Assembly: GCF_028288185.1 (NCBI RefSeq)
Contig: NZ_JAQBOF010000019.1
Span: 1 to 64,000, forward strand
Direction: 5' to 3'
Origin: Mucilaginibacter sp.
Lineage (GTDB): Bacteria > Bacteroidota > Bacteroidia > Sphingobacteriales > Sphingobacteriaceae
DNA: 64,000 bases
Every line of letters starts with the position of its first letter. Positions within the stretch are counted from its first letter, which is position 1. Under the pieces are notes generated by a model. The model saw only the letters and a program-made list of their open reading frames with translations. It did not search any database and had not been told where the DNA came from. Shown here one piece after another: positions 9,691-18,420 of this stretch. A program made the translations under genes and the position numbers.

Positions 9691-10662
9691 TTAGTTAATT
9701 AGTATGTGTTTATCTTTTAATATTATAGCGTCTCCATTTATTTCATAATCAATATTAAGCGCTTCACTCATCATTTTAATTGTATTTTTCAAAGATTGAT
9801 CTGTAAAATCAGCAGTAATCAGGCGATTGCTTATTGAGGAGTCTTTAACAGCAATAGATATACCGAACTTCTTTTCAATTCGCTTTAAAACGTCTTCTAC
9901 CCGTACATCATTAAATAACATATCGTATTCTGTTCCTTTGGTAAGTGCCGTAACATCAAAAACAGGTTTTACTACTTTAATAATAACGTTTTTTAATGGT
10001 GAGTATATGGCCTTTTGATAAGGATGCAAAGTAATTGTTGTGTTTTTTGAACTTAAAAAAACACGTCCGGTTAAAACATTCACCTCTATTTTATTATTGG
10101 CATGCCTAATATTAAAGCTTGTACCCAATACGCGGGTAGTTAAAGTACCGCAATGAATAATAAAGGGATGTGCTGCGTCTTTAGCTACCTCAAAAAGGGC
10201 TTCCCCTTCCAGGCTAACACTTCTTATGGCCCCTTTAAACTTTACAGGGTAATCCAATTTACTATCGCCCTTTAACCAAATAATAGTCCCGTCTGAAAGT
10301 ATTCTTTTGGTAATATAGCCCGATGAATTTTTAATTGAAGCATATTGTTCAATATTGAACACATCTTTAAGTTTGGCCCGAAAAACAACTATAAAAACAC
10401 CAAATAAAATAATACAGGAAGCAACCTTTAAAAAGGGATACATACGTACTATCAATGCAGGGCTTTTTTTTACAGGCTTTATATGTTCGATTAATCGCTT
10501 ATATGTTTCCCTTTTAGTATTGTCCCGCTCAGACTTGGGTAAATTATCAAATGCTGTAGAATCAGTCAGATGGTCAAGCATCATCTCAACTTTGATTTTT
10601 TCCTCAAAACTTAGTTGATCTTTTAGATACTGATCAATTAATTTATCAAACTTTTCTTGCAT
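9691..10662 (-). CDS. FecR-family anti-sigma factor
   Basis: Inner-membrane anti-sigma regulator of 323 residues that holds or activates the ECF sigma factor encoded upstream. The cytoplasmic N-terminal ~77 residues carry the sigma-binding region, a single membrane helix lies at ~78-96, the periplasmic FecR domain spans ~110-220 (with SLEGEALFEVA and RVLGTSFNIR, both typical), and a C-terminal DUF4974/STN-like module spans ~250-318 (VRVEDVLKRIEKKFG). The STN-like end is the part expected to meet the STN domain of SusC. It sits between the sigma gene (168 bp) and SusC (191 bp), the normal FecI-FecR-SusC order of Bacteroidota. Confidence 0.93.
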   Translation of the reverse strand: MQEKFDKLIDQYLKDQLSFEEKIKVEMMLDHLTDSTAFDNLPKSERDNTKRETYKRLIEHIKPVKKSPALIVRMYPFLKVASCIILFGVFIVVFRAKLKDVFNIEQYASIKNSSGYITKRILSDGTIIWLKGDSKLDYPVKFKGAIRSVSLEGEALFEVAKDAAHPFIIHCGTLTTRVLGTSFNIRHANNKIEVNVLTGRVFLSSKNTTITLHPYQKAIYSPLKNVIIKVVKPVFDVTALTKGTEYDMLFNDVRVEDVLKRIEKKFGISIAVKDSSISNRLITADFTDQSLKNTIKMMSEALNIDYEINGDAIILKDKHILIN

Positions 10663-10830
10663 TTATTACAACAATATATATGGTTATATATGTAAGTCAA
10701 TCAACGGGGCCGATACACCTAGTCACTATATGATTTTTTTAAAAAAAACTCATTAAACGATCTATAATTGCAAATAAAACACAAATAAAGTATTAGTATA
10801 ATACTAAAACAGCGAAAATAGTGCGACTAA

Positions 10831-11397
10831 CTAAAAGAAAAGTCCACTTAAAGTTGACCTTAGTTGCTTTAATGCCTTAGTGAGATGATTTTCTACCGTT
10901 TTATGAGAGATATTTAACAGATCGGCTATGTTTTTTATAGATTGATGCTCATTCCTGCTCAATCTATAAACTTGCTGACATTTATCAGATAATTTTGAAA
11001 CTTCATTTTCAATAAAATCTTCCAAATCTAATAAGTGTATATTTTCTTCGTTTGAATTATCATATAATGATTTTTCAAATAAAATATAACTCGCAGCATA
11101 TTTTCTCTTTACTTCTTCGGAGCGGATATAATTTAAAACTTGAAATTTAACAGCTGAAAACAAATAAGCTTTTAGTGAATTTGTGATAGATAAGTCCTCA
11201 CGCTTATTCCATAATGAAAGAAATGTTTCCTGAACTATTTCTTCACAAATCATTTTATTTCTTAAAATATTGTAGGCATAACTATAAAGAATTGACCAAT
11301 TGAGTTGATATATTTGCTCAAAAGCAGATATATCTCCCTCTTTTAAACAAGCGAGAACACTTTCTTCGTTATATTTAGAATATTTTTTAATGCTAAT
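10831..11397 (-). CDS. FecI-type ECF RNA polymerase sigma factor; no standard start codon
   Basis: ECF sigma factor for the adjacent FecR/SusC system. Region 2 reads LKEGDISAFEQIY then EEIVQETFLSLWNKR; region 4 is a helix-turn-helix (SIKNIADLLNISHKTVENHL) near the C-terminus. The first in-frame ATG is at 11253 and would give only 140 residues, missing the start of region 2. The conserved frame continues upstream without ATG, GTG or TTG to a TAA at 11404-11406. I place the start at the ATT at 11395-11397, which gives MSIKKYSKYNEESV, an N-terminus normal for the family, and 188 residues, the usual length. Non-ATG initiation, a sequence error or a disabled gene are all possible. The family call is firm; the start is not. 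Confidence 0.8.
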   Translation of the reverse strand: MSIKKYSKYNEESVLACLKEGDISAFEQIYQLNWSILYSYAYNILRNKMICEEIVQETFLSLWNKREDLSITNSLKAYLFSAVKFQVLNYIRSEEVKRKYAASYILFEKSLYDNSNEENIHLLDLEDFIENEVSKLSDKCQQVYRLSRNEHQSIKNIADLLNISHKTVENHLTKALKQLRSTLSGLFF

Positions 11398-11403
11398 ATA
11401 ATT

Positions 11404-11768
11404 TTAAGATCACCTAATCGTAAAATTAAAATTTTTATTTATAAAAAACGCATTATTATCTTAATAATAATGAAATACATTCACCAAAATGGCATTTTTA
11501 GCATCAAAATTTTTAATTTAATTAGTGATATTGAAATTTAACCTAAAAAATTAAATAAAATCAGGCTTTTTTTTTCAAAAAATCAATTAATTTTTAAAAA
11601 CAAAGCAATTTATCGCCCTTTGCTTTTTTTTCTGTACGGTTAATGTGCCGGTTGCTTTTTCCGGAGACATAATAGCAAATCAAAATGAGAAACTTAGTGG
11701 AATATCATGGACACAATCGCATGAAGTTCGAAATCCTACATGGGATAACTTTAAATTTCACTACAAAT
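11404..11768. other. AT-rich intergenic region, no gene seen
   Basis: About 365 bases between the sigma gene and the aldo/keto reductase terminator. It is very AT-rich with several A and T runs (for example around 11570-11630) and should hold the promoter of the minus-strand sigma gene. An open frame beginning at 11685 on the plus strand continues into the antisense of the reductase gene and looks spurious. I see no RNA gene. Confidence 0.5.
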
Positions 11769-11803
11769 AAAGCCCTGGCATGTTTTAAATACATCAGGGC
11801 TTT
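11769..11803 (-). terminator. Terminator-like hairpin after the aldo/keto reductase gene
   Basis: Arms AAAGCCCTG (11769-11777) and CAGGGCTTT (11795-11803) form a perfect 9-bp stem; on the minus strand the downstream arm ends in TTT followed by an AT-rich stretch. It lies 24 bp past the stop of the reductase gene. Confidence 0.6.
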
Positions 11804-11827
11804 ACTTTGTATTAATCAGCAAGGTTA

Positions 11828-12817
11828 TTATTTTAATATCCCGTCAATAATATTCAATTCTTCGGGTGTAAACTTGGTGTTTTCCAGGCATTTTAACGAG
11901 TCCAATAATTGCTCGGGCTTGCTTGCTCCTACCAGCACCGATGTTATCCTATCGTCTTTTAAAATCCATGACAGTGCCATGTGCGCCAGTTTCTGTCCGC
12001 GTTGTTTGGCCAGATCATTTAGCTTTTTAACTTTCTCTATCTTGTCAGGGGTGATGCTATTTTCGGTTAATGAGTCGCCCACTTTTAACGCGCGCGAATC
12101 TGCCGGTATACCATACAAATATTTATCGGTTAACAATCCCTGTGCCAATGGCGAGAAAGGTATACAACCTATCCCCTCCTCTTCCAGTACATCTAGTAAG
12201 CCACCCTCTACCCAACGCTCGAACATGGAGTATTTAGGCTGATGGATAATTATTGGCGTTCCCATTTGCTTTAACATAGTGATAGCTTGCTTAGCTTCGG
12301 GTGCTTGATAGTTTGATATACCAACATATAAGGCCTTGCCCTGGCGAACAATCAGGTCTAAAGCAGCCATTGTTTCTTCCAATGGTGTTTCCGGATCTGG
12401 GCGATGGTGATAAAATATATCCACATAGTCCAGCTTCATCCGTTTTAAGCTTTGATCTAAACTTGATACCAGGTATTTCTTGGTTCCCCAATCGCCATAA
12501 GGGCCATCCCACATGGTATAGCCGGCTTTTGATGATATGATCAGCTCATCGCGGTGATCGCGGAAATCAGAATGTAATATCCGCCCAAAATTCTCCTCGG
12601 CCGAGCCCGGAGGCGGGCCGTAATTATTAGCCAGGTCGATATGGGTAATACCATTATCAAAAGCGGTTTTAAGGATATTACGACTGTTTTCAAGTTGATC
12701 ATAATAGCCAAAGTTTTGCCATAAGCCTAATGATACAGCAGGCAGTTTTAAGCCGCTTTTGCCACTGCGTTTATAAGGCATTGATTGGTATCGTTGTTCT
12801 GATGGTTGGTAAGACAT
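11828..12817 (-). CDS. Aldo/keto reductase, L-glyceraldehyde 3-phosphate reductase type
   Basis: NADPH-dependent cytosolic reductase of 329 residues. The family tetrad is visible as D61 and Y66 (HIDLANNYG), K97 (SSKAGY) and H137/H138 (DIFYHHRPDP); the nucleotide-binding end carries VLVGASKPEQL. The opening with YKRSGKSGLKLPAVSLGLWQNFG and PPPGSAEENFGRIL is characteristic of the E. coli YghZ (L-glyceraldehyde 3-phosphate reductase) branch, related to potassium-channel beta subunits. It stands about 115 bp downstream of the esterase of the fucosidase operon, separated by a strong inverted repeat, so it is probably its own unit. The physiological substrate cannot be read from sequence; aldehyde detoxification or sugar metabolism are both possible. 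Confidence 0.88.
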   Translation of the reverse strand: MSYQPSEQRYQSMPYKRSGKSGLKLPAVSLGLWQNFGYYDQLENSRNILKTAFDNGITHIDLANNYGPPPGSAEENFGRILHSDFRDHRDELIISSKAGYTMWDGPYGDWGTKKYLVSSLDQSLKRMKLDYVDIFYHHRPDPETPLEETMAALDLIVRQGKALYVGISNYQAPEAKQAITMLKQMGTPIIIHQPKYSMFERWVEGGLLDVLEEEGIGCIPFSPLAQGLLTDKYLYGIPADSRALKVGDSLTENSITPDKIEKVKKLNDLAKQRGQKLAHMALSWILKDDRITSVLVGASKPEQLLDSLKCLENTKFTPEELNIIDGILK

Positions 12818-12837
12818 AAATAGAAGTTATTGTGTCA

Positions 12838-12918
12838 AGACTTACGAAGTTTAATTCGATGTTTTTTATTTTCAAAGGCCTCATTGAGGGCTTTGCCGTT
12901 TAAAAACTTCGTAAGTCT
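12838..12918. repeat. Nested inverted repeat between two minus-strand genes
   Basis: Perfect 15-bp arms AGACTTACGAAGTTT (12838-12852) and AAACTTCGTAAGTCT (12904-12918) enclose a second, near-perfect hairpin AAAGGCCTCA / TGAGGGCTTT. It fills nearly all of the esterase-reductase gap. It could act as a terminator of the esterase operon or be a palindromic interspersed repeat. Confidence 0.75.
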
Positions 12919-12931
12919 ATACGCACGTTTA

Positions 12932-13762
12932 TTAGTTTAATTGTGGATTACTCTTTTTAAAATAATTATTAAAAAACAACAAATGGTATTGTATAGAGTT
13001 TGCCCAATATTGCGAAGTATGCGCACCCGGACGAGCCGTAAAATCATGCGGAATGTTTCTTTCCAACATTTTTTCGTGCAATTCGTTATTTACTTTAAAA
13101 AAGAAATCATCTGTACCGCAATCAAAAGTTATGGCCAGCGAGTTTGCTGTTAACAGGTACAACATATTGGTAACTGTATTTTTCTCCCAGTTCTCCGGAT
13201 TTTCGGCATAACTGCCCAGGCGTTTGGCCATATCCCAATTTTTAGGGAACGGGCGAATATCAACACCGCCGCTCATACTGCCAACCGCGCCGAACAGATC
13301 CTGGTGACGTATAGCCAAATACATTGCACCATGCCCGCCCATGCTAAGGCCCGAAATTGCGCGGCCGGTTTTATTTTTTATGGTTTTATAATTTTTGTCG
13401 ATAAAGCCTATCAGCTCTTTAGTTACATAAGTTTCATACTTAAAAGTCGGATCAACCGGGCTATCAAAATACCAGCTGGTAACGCCACCATCGGCACAAA
13501 CTATCATCAGGTGATAATAATCTGCCAATGCCGCAATATCGTGATTAACGCCATAAAATTGTTTATAGTTACCACCGGCACCATGCAATAAATAAACAAC
13601 GGGATATGCTTTGCCCTGCTCATAATCAGCAGGCGTAATAACAACCGCTTTTATTTTTTTGTGCATGGCATCGCTATAGGTTTCCACCGTATCAACCTTG
13701 GCTGCTTTTACCAGCGTTACTGTAAATACAAGGAAAGCTATCAGCAATAAATTTCTCTTCAT
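12932..13762 (-). CDS. Secreted alpha/beta-hydrolase esterase (FrmB/esterase D-like)
   Basis: Serine esterase of 276 residues with an N-terminal signal peptide (residues 1-20, ending VKA). It has the esterase D / S-formylglutathione hydrolase fold: oxyanion segment VVYLLHGAGGN (~55-65), nucleophile elbow GLSMGG with S140, acid near DCGTDD (~215) and histidine in PGAHTSQYW (~253). It starts 8 bp after the fucosidase stop and so belongs to the oxidoreductase-fucosidase-esterase operon. In such context it probably removes acyl groups (acetyl or feruloyl) from a glycan; the exact acyl group is not predictable. The call of an exported esterase is solid. Confidence 0.85.
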   Translation of the reverse strand: MKRNLLLIAFLVFTVTLVKAAKVDTVETYSDAMHKKIKAVVITPADYEQGKAYPVVYLLHGAGGNYKQFYGVNHDIAALADYYHLMIVCADGGVTSWYFDSPVDPTFKYETYVTKELIGFIDKNYKTIKNKTGRAISGLSMGGHGAMYLAIRHQDLFGAVGSMSGGVDIRPFPKNWDMAKRLGSYAENPENWEKNTVTNMLYLLTANSLAITFDCGTDDFFFKVNNELHEKMLERNIPHDFTARPGAHTSQYWANSIQYHLLFFNNYFKKSNPQLN

Positions 13763-13770
13763 CGTTATAA

Positions 13771-15546
13771 TTAGTTTACAGGTTTAAAGGTTATGGCACG
13801 CAAGTTTATATACTGCCAGTTTGTAGGCACAGCCGTTACAGTTATGGTATTTACGCCCGCTTTGGTAATTTTAATTTCGCTAAGGCTTATTTTATTATAC
13901 TTGGTCATGCTGGTTGTGCCCTTAATTGCGGCGGTTACAGTTTGGTCGCCAATGGTTATGTTAATAGCCTGGTCATCTTTAAGTGCCGATGCAGCTGCTT
14001 CCATGGTATAAGTACCGGCTTTAGCAACCTTAATTTGCCATGATGCTATTGATTTTGGATCTGTCCAGTAACCTAAATTAGGCGTTCTCGAACCTTCTGC
14101 CTGTATAGAACCTTTTACATCGGCATCAAAAGGATTTAATACAAACGAGCCGTCTGCTTCGGCAGATTGAACAAGTTGCGTAACCTTAGGCTTGCCTTTT
14201 ATCAGCAATTTTATTACAGTCGAATTTTCATCCAACGCCGCAGTAGGTACTGTTATTGATACGCCCTCGGCTGTTTTCTTACTTTTTAAAACCGTGCTAT
14301 TTGCCAGCATTTTTGCTGATATAACTGTGTTATCTAATCCCGGCACTACTAACTCGCCATTAGTCGGCCAGTCAAATACATGCAAATAAAGCATGGTGTT
14401 GCCATCAGCTTGTTCCTTAGTGGTACATCTGCCCCATGGCAACCTGCGGAAAGGGCTTGCTGTAGTGCCATAAATAGCTTCTCCGTTTACTTTGGTCCAT
14501 GCACCCAGGTCATTTAATATGCTGATGATAGGATCAGGAAATTTACCATTTGATTGCGGGCCAACATTTAACAGGTAGTTGCCGCCTTTCGAGGCGATAT
14601 CAACCAAATTGCGTATCAGCGTTTTGCTCGATTTCCAGTTATGATCGTTGGTTTTAAAACCCCAGGTATCATTCATGGTCATACAAGCTTCCCAATAGCG
14701 GCCCGGTATCCCCGTTGCAGGTATGTATTGTTCAGGGGTTTCCAGGTCGCCCTGTACACCACCGCCCAACCTGTTGTTGGTAATAATGTTTGGATGATCT
14801 TTTAACAGCGGAGTGATCTTGGCAGCACGTGCCGGAGTCATATCCGTTGGTACGTCCCACCAAAGTTCTGCCACATCACCATAATTATTTAATATTTCTT
14901 TTATCTGGGGGATAGCTACTTTGTCTAAATAATCATCAAAACTGCCATCCTGTTTTTTATCCCAATGGCCGCCAGCGGCAGCACCGCCGGCATTGTTCCA
15001 GTCGTTAGCTTGCGAGTAGTAGAAACCCAGCTTCATGTTATATTTACGGCAGGCATCAGCCAGCATTTTTATAACATCTTTGCCATAAGGGGTACGCTTA
15101 ACGATATTCCAATCGCTGGCCTTCGAGTCGAACATCGCAAAACCATCATGGTGTTTGGTGGTAATTACAATGTATTTCATACCTGCGGCTTTAGCCATCA
15201 GCACCCATTTTTCGGGTTCGTATTCGGTTGGGTTAAAATCTTTAGCATAAGCCTGGTAAGTATCTACCGGGATCTTAGCATCGTGCATAAGCCACTCGCC
15301 CAAACCTTTAAATTGTTTGCCTTCATATACACCGGCGGGTACGCTATACACGCCCCAATGTATAAACATGCCGAATCGCGCCTTGCTCCACCACGCCATG
15401 CGCGATGTTTCAACAACAGCATGTTTTACCGTATTTTTTTTAGGCGATGGACGCTTTGCCGGAACATCGGCGTTAGTTAAAACAGAACATAGCATTAAAG
15501 CGGCAGATGCTAATATAACATTGCCCAAACCAGTATATTTTCTCAT
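13771..15546 (-). CDS. GH29 alpha-L-fucosidase with C-terminal binding-type domain
   Basis: Exported retaining alpha-L-fucosidase, 591 residues, that releases terminal fucose from glycans. Signal peptide residues 1-27. The GH29 signature WWSKARFGMFIHWGVYS is at ~51-67; the segment ITTKHHDGFAMFDSK (~127-141) is the other typical core motif, and the catalytic nucleophile is the Asp of AELWWDVP (~230). After the ~350-residue barrel and a small beta domain there is an extra C-terminal beta-sandwich (~465-591) resembling CBM6/35-type carbohydrate-binding modules. It sits between a Gfo/Idh/MocA oxidoreductase (33 bp upstream) and an esterase (8 bp downstream), so the three genes are probably one operon acting on a fucosylated, acylated glycan. 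Confidence 0.92.
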   Translation of the reverse strand: MRKYTGLGNVILASAALMLCSVLTNADVPAKRPSPKKNTVKHAVVETSRMAWWSKARFGMFIHWGVYSVPAGVYEGKQFKGLGEWLMHDAKIPVDTYQAYAKDFNPTEYEPEKWVLMAKAAGMKYIVITTKHHDGFAMFDSKASDWNIVKRTPYGKDVIKMLADACRKYNMKLGFYYSQANDWNNAGGAAAGGHWDKKQDGSFDDYLDKVAIPQIKEILNNYGDVAELWWDVPTDMTPARAAKITPLLKDHPNIITNNRLGGGVQGDLETPEQYIPATGIPGRYWEACMTMNDTWGFKTNDHNWKSSKTLIRNLVDIASKGGNYLLNVGPQSNGKFPDPIISILNDLGAWTKVNGEAIYGTTASPFRRLPWGRCTTKEQADGNTMLYLHVFDWPTNGELVVPGLDNTVISAKMLANSTVLKSKKTAEGVSITVPTAALDENSTVIKLLIKGKPKVTQLVQSAEADGSFVLNPFDADVKGSIQAEGSRTPNLGYWTDPKSIASWQIKVAKAGTYTMEAAASALKDDQAINITIGDQTVTAAIKGTTSMTKYNKISLSEIKITKAGVNTITVTAVPTNWQYINLRAITFKPVN

Positions 15547-15579
15547 TACTGAATTATTTAGTCGAACGATTTATAAAGA

Positions 15580-16935
15580 TTAAACTTTTGGTTCCCATCC
15601 CGGCTCATAAGTACGGCTCCATAGCTTTTGTGCTTCAGGGTCGTTTAATATATGCGCGTTTTTCGGGTCAAGGTGCAAGTCGCGGCCAACGCGCCATGAT
15701 ATGTTGCCTAACTGCATGGCAACAACGCTCTTATAACCTAGTTCAACATCACAATTTGGCGTTTTATTATCGCGGATACTTTCTAAAAAGTTAGCTACGT
15801 GTTGGCTATCCATACCTAAGCTTGGGCTGGCGGTGTTGCGGCCCTGTATACCCGCATCTTCTGCCGGGCCGGCCTTTTTAATTTCTTTTACCAGTTTTCC
15901 GCTTTGATCGTATATGGTGTAATTTTCGCCATCGGTGTTCATGCTGCCGTTATCGCCATAAAATATTACACCACGGTCTGCGCCCTCTATCTTCATTCCG
16001 TTCGAGCTGCGGTTTTCCCACATCAACGATACACGGCCCGGGTAATCCATTGTTACAATTTGGGTATCAGGAGTTTCCCATTCGTCTTGAAACTGGTAGC
16101 GGCCACCTACTGATGATACACGGGTAGGCAGATCAACACCTAGTCCCCAACGGGCCAGATCCACTTCATGTGTACCGTTGTTTAAGGCTTCGCCTGTACC
16201 ATAATGCCATTTCCAATGCCAGTTGTAATGGATCAATCCATCCATATAAGGCTTACGTGGTGCAGGGCCCTGCCATAGTTCATAGTTCAACCAATCCGGA
16301 ACAGCTGCCGGCTTATAAAAATTTGCTTTACGATTGTTGGTATACCAGGCTTTAGCGAAATACACACGACCGATAACACCGTCATGCAATTCTTTAACCG
16401 CCTGTATAGCCAATGGTGACGAGCGGCGCTGCGCACCCATTTGTACAATACGTTTATATTTACGTGCCGCGGCCACGGCCATCTCGCCCTCGTGCGGGTT
16501 ATGGCTCAATGGTTTTTCCACATACACATGTTTACCTGCCTGGCAACCCATTATAGCCATTGGCGCGTGCCAGTGATCAGGGGTTGCTATATAGATGGCA
16601 TCAAGGTCTTTTTCGGCCAATACCTTGCGTACATCACCTTCGCCTTTTGGCCCGTCGGTTAGTTTGCTGGCAGCAGCTACTTTTTTCTGAGTTATTGGGA
16701 TAGTTCTTGAATCCACATCGCATACCGTTTGTACCAGGCAATTTGGCTGTTTGGCAAATGTGGTACACATACTGCCGCCACGGCCGTTAAGCCCGATGAT
16801 TGCTACGTGTATACGATCATTAGCGCCTATTATACGGTTATAGCTTTTTGCTGTAAAGCCAAAAGTTTTGGCGCCTAATGCAAGGCCGCCGGTTGTAATA
16901 GCCACTTTTTTAATGAATTCTCTTCTCTTCTCCAT
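15580..16935 (-). CDS. Gfo/Idh/MocA-family oxidoreductase with Tat signal
   Basis: NAD(P)-binding sugar oxidoreductase, 451 residues. The N-terminus RREFIKK followed by a small hydrophobic stretch is a twin-arginine export signal. The Rossmann motif VAIIGLNGRGG (~44-54), the hallmark EKPLSHN (~139-145) and the C-terminal domain with NWHWKWHYGTGEALNNGTHEVD all fit the family. First gene of the fucosidase operon. Exported members of this fold with tightly bound NAD include the GH109 glycosidases, so this protein may be an oxidoreductase or an NAD-dependent glycosidase; the sequence alone does not settle which. No dedicated regulator lies next to it. Confidence 0.88.
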   Translation of the reverse strand: MEKRREFIKKVAITTGGLALGAKTFGFTAKSYNRIIGANDRIHVAIIGLNGRGGSMCTTFAKQPNCLVQTVCDVDSRTIPITQKKVAAASKLTDGPKGEGDVRKVLAEKDLDAIYIATPDHWHAPMAIMGCQAGKHVYVEKPLSHNPHEGEMAVAAARKYKRIVQMGAQRRSSPLAIQAVKELHDGVIGRVYFAKAWYTNNRKANFYKPAAVPDWLNYELWQGPAPRKPYMDGLIHYNWHWKWHYGTGEALNNGTHEVDLARWGLGVDLPTRVSSVGGRYQFQDEWETPDTQIVTMDYPGRVSLMWENRSSNGMKIEGADRGVIFYGDNGSMNTDGENYTIYDQSGKLVKEIKKAGPAEDAGIQGRNTASPSLGMDSQHVANFLESIRDNKTPNCDVELGYKSVVAMQLGNISWRVGRDLHLDPKNAHILNDPEAQKLWSRTYEPGWEPKV

Positions 16936-17069
16936 GAGTACTAGAATAAGGGGTTTATGTTTAATTGGTTTGGGAAATAAAGTTACAATAATTTAGATAC
17001 GACAATCAAAAAATCGGAAATCAGTTTTGTAATAATTTGAATACGTGGGATTGGTAATTGGTGATTAAT

Positions 17070-17158
17070 GGCGTTCCCTGCGGGCCGGGCTTTACGCTCA
17101 TACTGCAGGCCTTAGCCACAAGGCAGGTATCCGCTGCAATCCCTAACGCTGCAGGGGC
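17070..17158 (+). repeat. Intergenic repeat family A, copy 1
   Basis: This segment recurs in inverted orientation at 23912-23997: both contain GGCAGGTATCCGCTGCAAT (or its variant) at one end and a GGCGTT...GGGCC...CGCTCATAC block at the other. It is GC-rich relative to its surroundings and has no gene. The gap 16936-17379 otherwise holds the family B copy and a short palindrome. Confidence 0.7.
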
Positions 17159-17171
17159 GTTACTATCAGCG

Positions 17172-17268
17172 TCGACTCACCCCGACATCGCGTTGCTCGT
17201 CGACCCTCTCTTCGCCTTTGGCGGAAAGAGGGTTGTTTATAGCCCTCTTTCCCGCTTACGGGCAATGT
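17172..17268 (+). repeat. Intergenic palindromic repeat family B, copy 1
   Basis: Begins CGACTCACCCCGACATCGC and contains CCCTCTCTTCGCC with its near-complement GGCGGAAAGAGGG, then CCCTCTTTCCCGCTTACGG. A longer copy in the same orientation is at 28360-28503. The hairpin arms suggest a REP-like or MITE-like element rather than a gene. Confidence 0.75.
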
Positions 17269-17379
17269 CATTAGTGTATGGGGATTACAAATCCGGATCA
17301 ACGGGGGGTTATATTTCAATACGAACGTCTAACATAGGCTTATATCCTAAAAGATCAGTTTTGGGGTGGAAGATTCTTC

Positions 17380-18270
17380 TTAATAGCTAATCTCCAATTT
17401 ATATCCTTTGCTGCGAATAACAACAATTTTGATATTCGGATCAAGTTCCAATTTTTTTCTAAGTTTTGATATGAACATATCCAGGCTACGCCCCACAATA
17501 ACACCTTCATCCTCCCATATCTCTTTTTGCAGCCGGCTTCTCTCTATAGTCTGGTTAGGAGACAACGCGAAAATTCGGAGCAAACGGGTTTCAGTTCCGG
17601 TCAAGTCTATCGTCTTTCCGTTTATTATGAGCTTCCGATTCTTCGAGTCGAACAAAACTGAGCCCAAAGTAATCAAGCTCGCATGTTGATCATCCTCAGG
17701 TAGCGTTCTTCTCGGCTTAACAGCTCTCAAAAAAATAAAACCAACAAATGCTAAAAATGGCAGGCTGCCCAAAAGATATCCATTCTTTGCATTTATCCCC
17801 GTCGGTTTAAATTTAACGTTGATCATGTAACGTCCTCTGGGCTGCTTTCTTCCTCTGCATGGTACAATATCATTTTTTTTATTTTTGGATATTGCGTAGC
17901 CATAGGCCACACTGGAGTTGCCACGGTTCAGAACGTTAACAATATAATCACGTGCGAGCGGGTCATCGGCCAACAAACGCCGCGTAGTATTCACCAGGGA
18001 GTCCGATTGAAAAGTAAGCTCATTCTCAAACCTGATCTGGTACTCATTTTCTGCGATCTTTTTTACCGGAAGCACTCGTGATGTACGGTCGCCCGACTGT
18101 GTGAGTAGCTCATCTCCGATCCTGCGGAGTAAAACTTCCCTCCTGGCGATATCAAAGTCATCATTGCCGGTCATACTGAAAGCCACGCAGATCACAGAGA
18201 TAAACGAGAGTAATATCAATCCGTACAGGTACTTGCGTTTCCCGGCGAGGAGATTTCGGCTAAGATGCAT
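17380..18270 (-). CDS. Membrane-anchored winged-helix (OmpR/PhoB-type DNA-binding) regulator
   Basis: A one-component, ToxR-like regulator of 296 residues. A first membrane helix lies at ~14-33, a ~125-residue extracytoplasmic domain follows, a second helix at ~162-182, and the C-terminal ~95 residues form a trans_reg_C winged helix (VLFDSKNRKLIINGKTIDL, then LTGTETRLLRIFA, then the recognition region GRSLDMFISKLRKKL). There is no receiver domain and no phosphoacceptor aspartate, so signal must pass through the membrane directly. It is divergent from a secreted BNR-repeat protein with 150 bp between the starts, which makes that gene its likely target. The sensed signal is unknown. Confidence 0.85.
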   Translation of the reverse strand: MHLSRNLLAGKRKYLYGLILLSFISVICVAFSMTGNDDFDIARREVLLRRIGDELLTQSGDRTSRVLPVKKIAENEYQIRFENELTFQSDSLVNTTRRLLADDPLARDYIVNVLNRGNSSVAYGYAISKNKKNDIVPCRGRKQPRGRYMINVKFKPTGINAKNGYLLGSLPFLAFVGFIFLRAVKPRRTLPEDDQHASLITLGSVLFDSKNRKLIINGKTIDLTGTETRLLRIFALSPNQTIERSRLQKEIWEDEGVIVGRSLDMFISKLRKKLELDPNIKIVVIRSKGYKLEISY

Positions 18271-18420
18271 AGTGTCAAGTTTTTATTTACAAAGTTTACA
18301 TTTTTATTTACAATCCAAACCGCTCAAGCCCAAAAATATCAAAGTAGATTTGCTGAATCAAATTTGATAGGATGTGAAAAATAAAAGAAACGTTCTATGT
18401 TTTACTTTAAATTTAAAAAA

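Noticed and set aside
11685..12242. 185-residue plus-strand open frame
   Set aside because: Most of it is antisense to the aldo/keto reductase gene and the rest is low-quality AT-rich sequence; no protein-family features.
14965..15480. 171-residue plus-strand open frame
   Set aside because: Entirely antisense to the GH29 fucosidase gene, which has clear catalytic motifs.
17058..17390. 110-residue plus-strand frame in the intergenic space
   Set aside because: It runs through two repeat families whose copies elsewhere are not open in the same frame.
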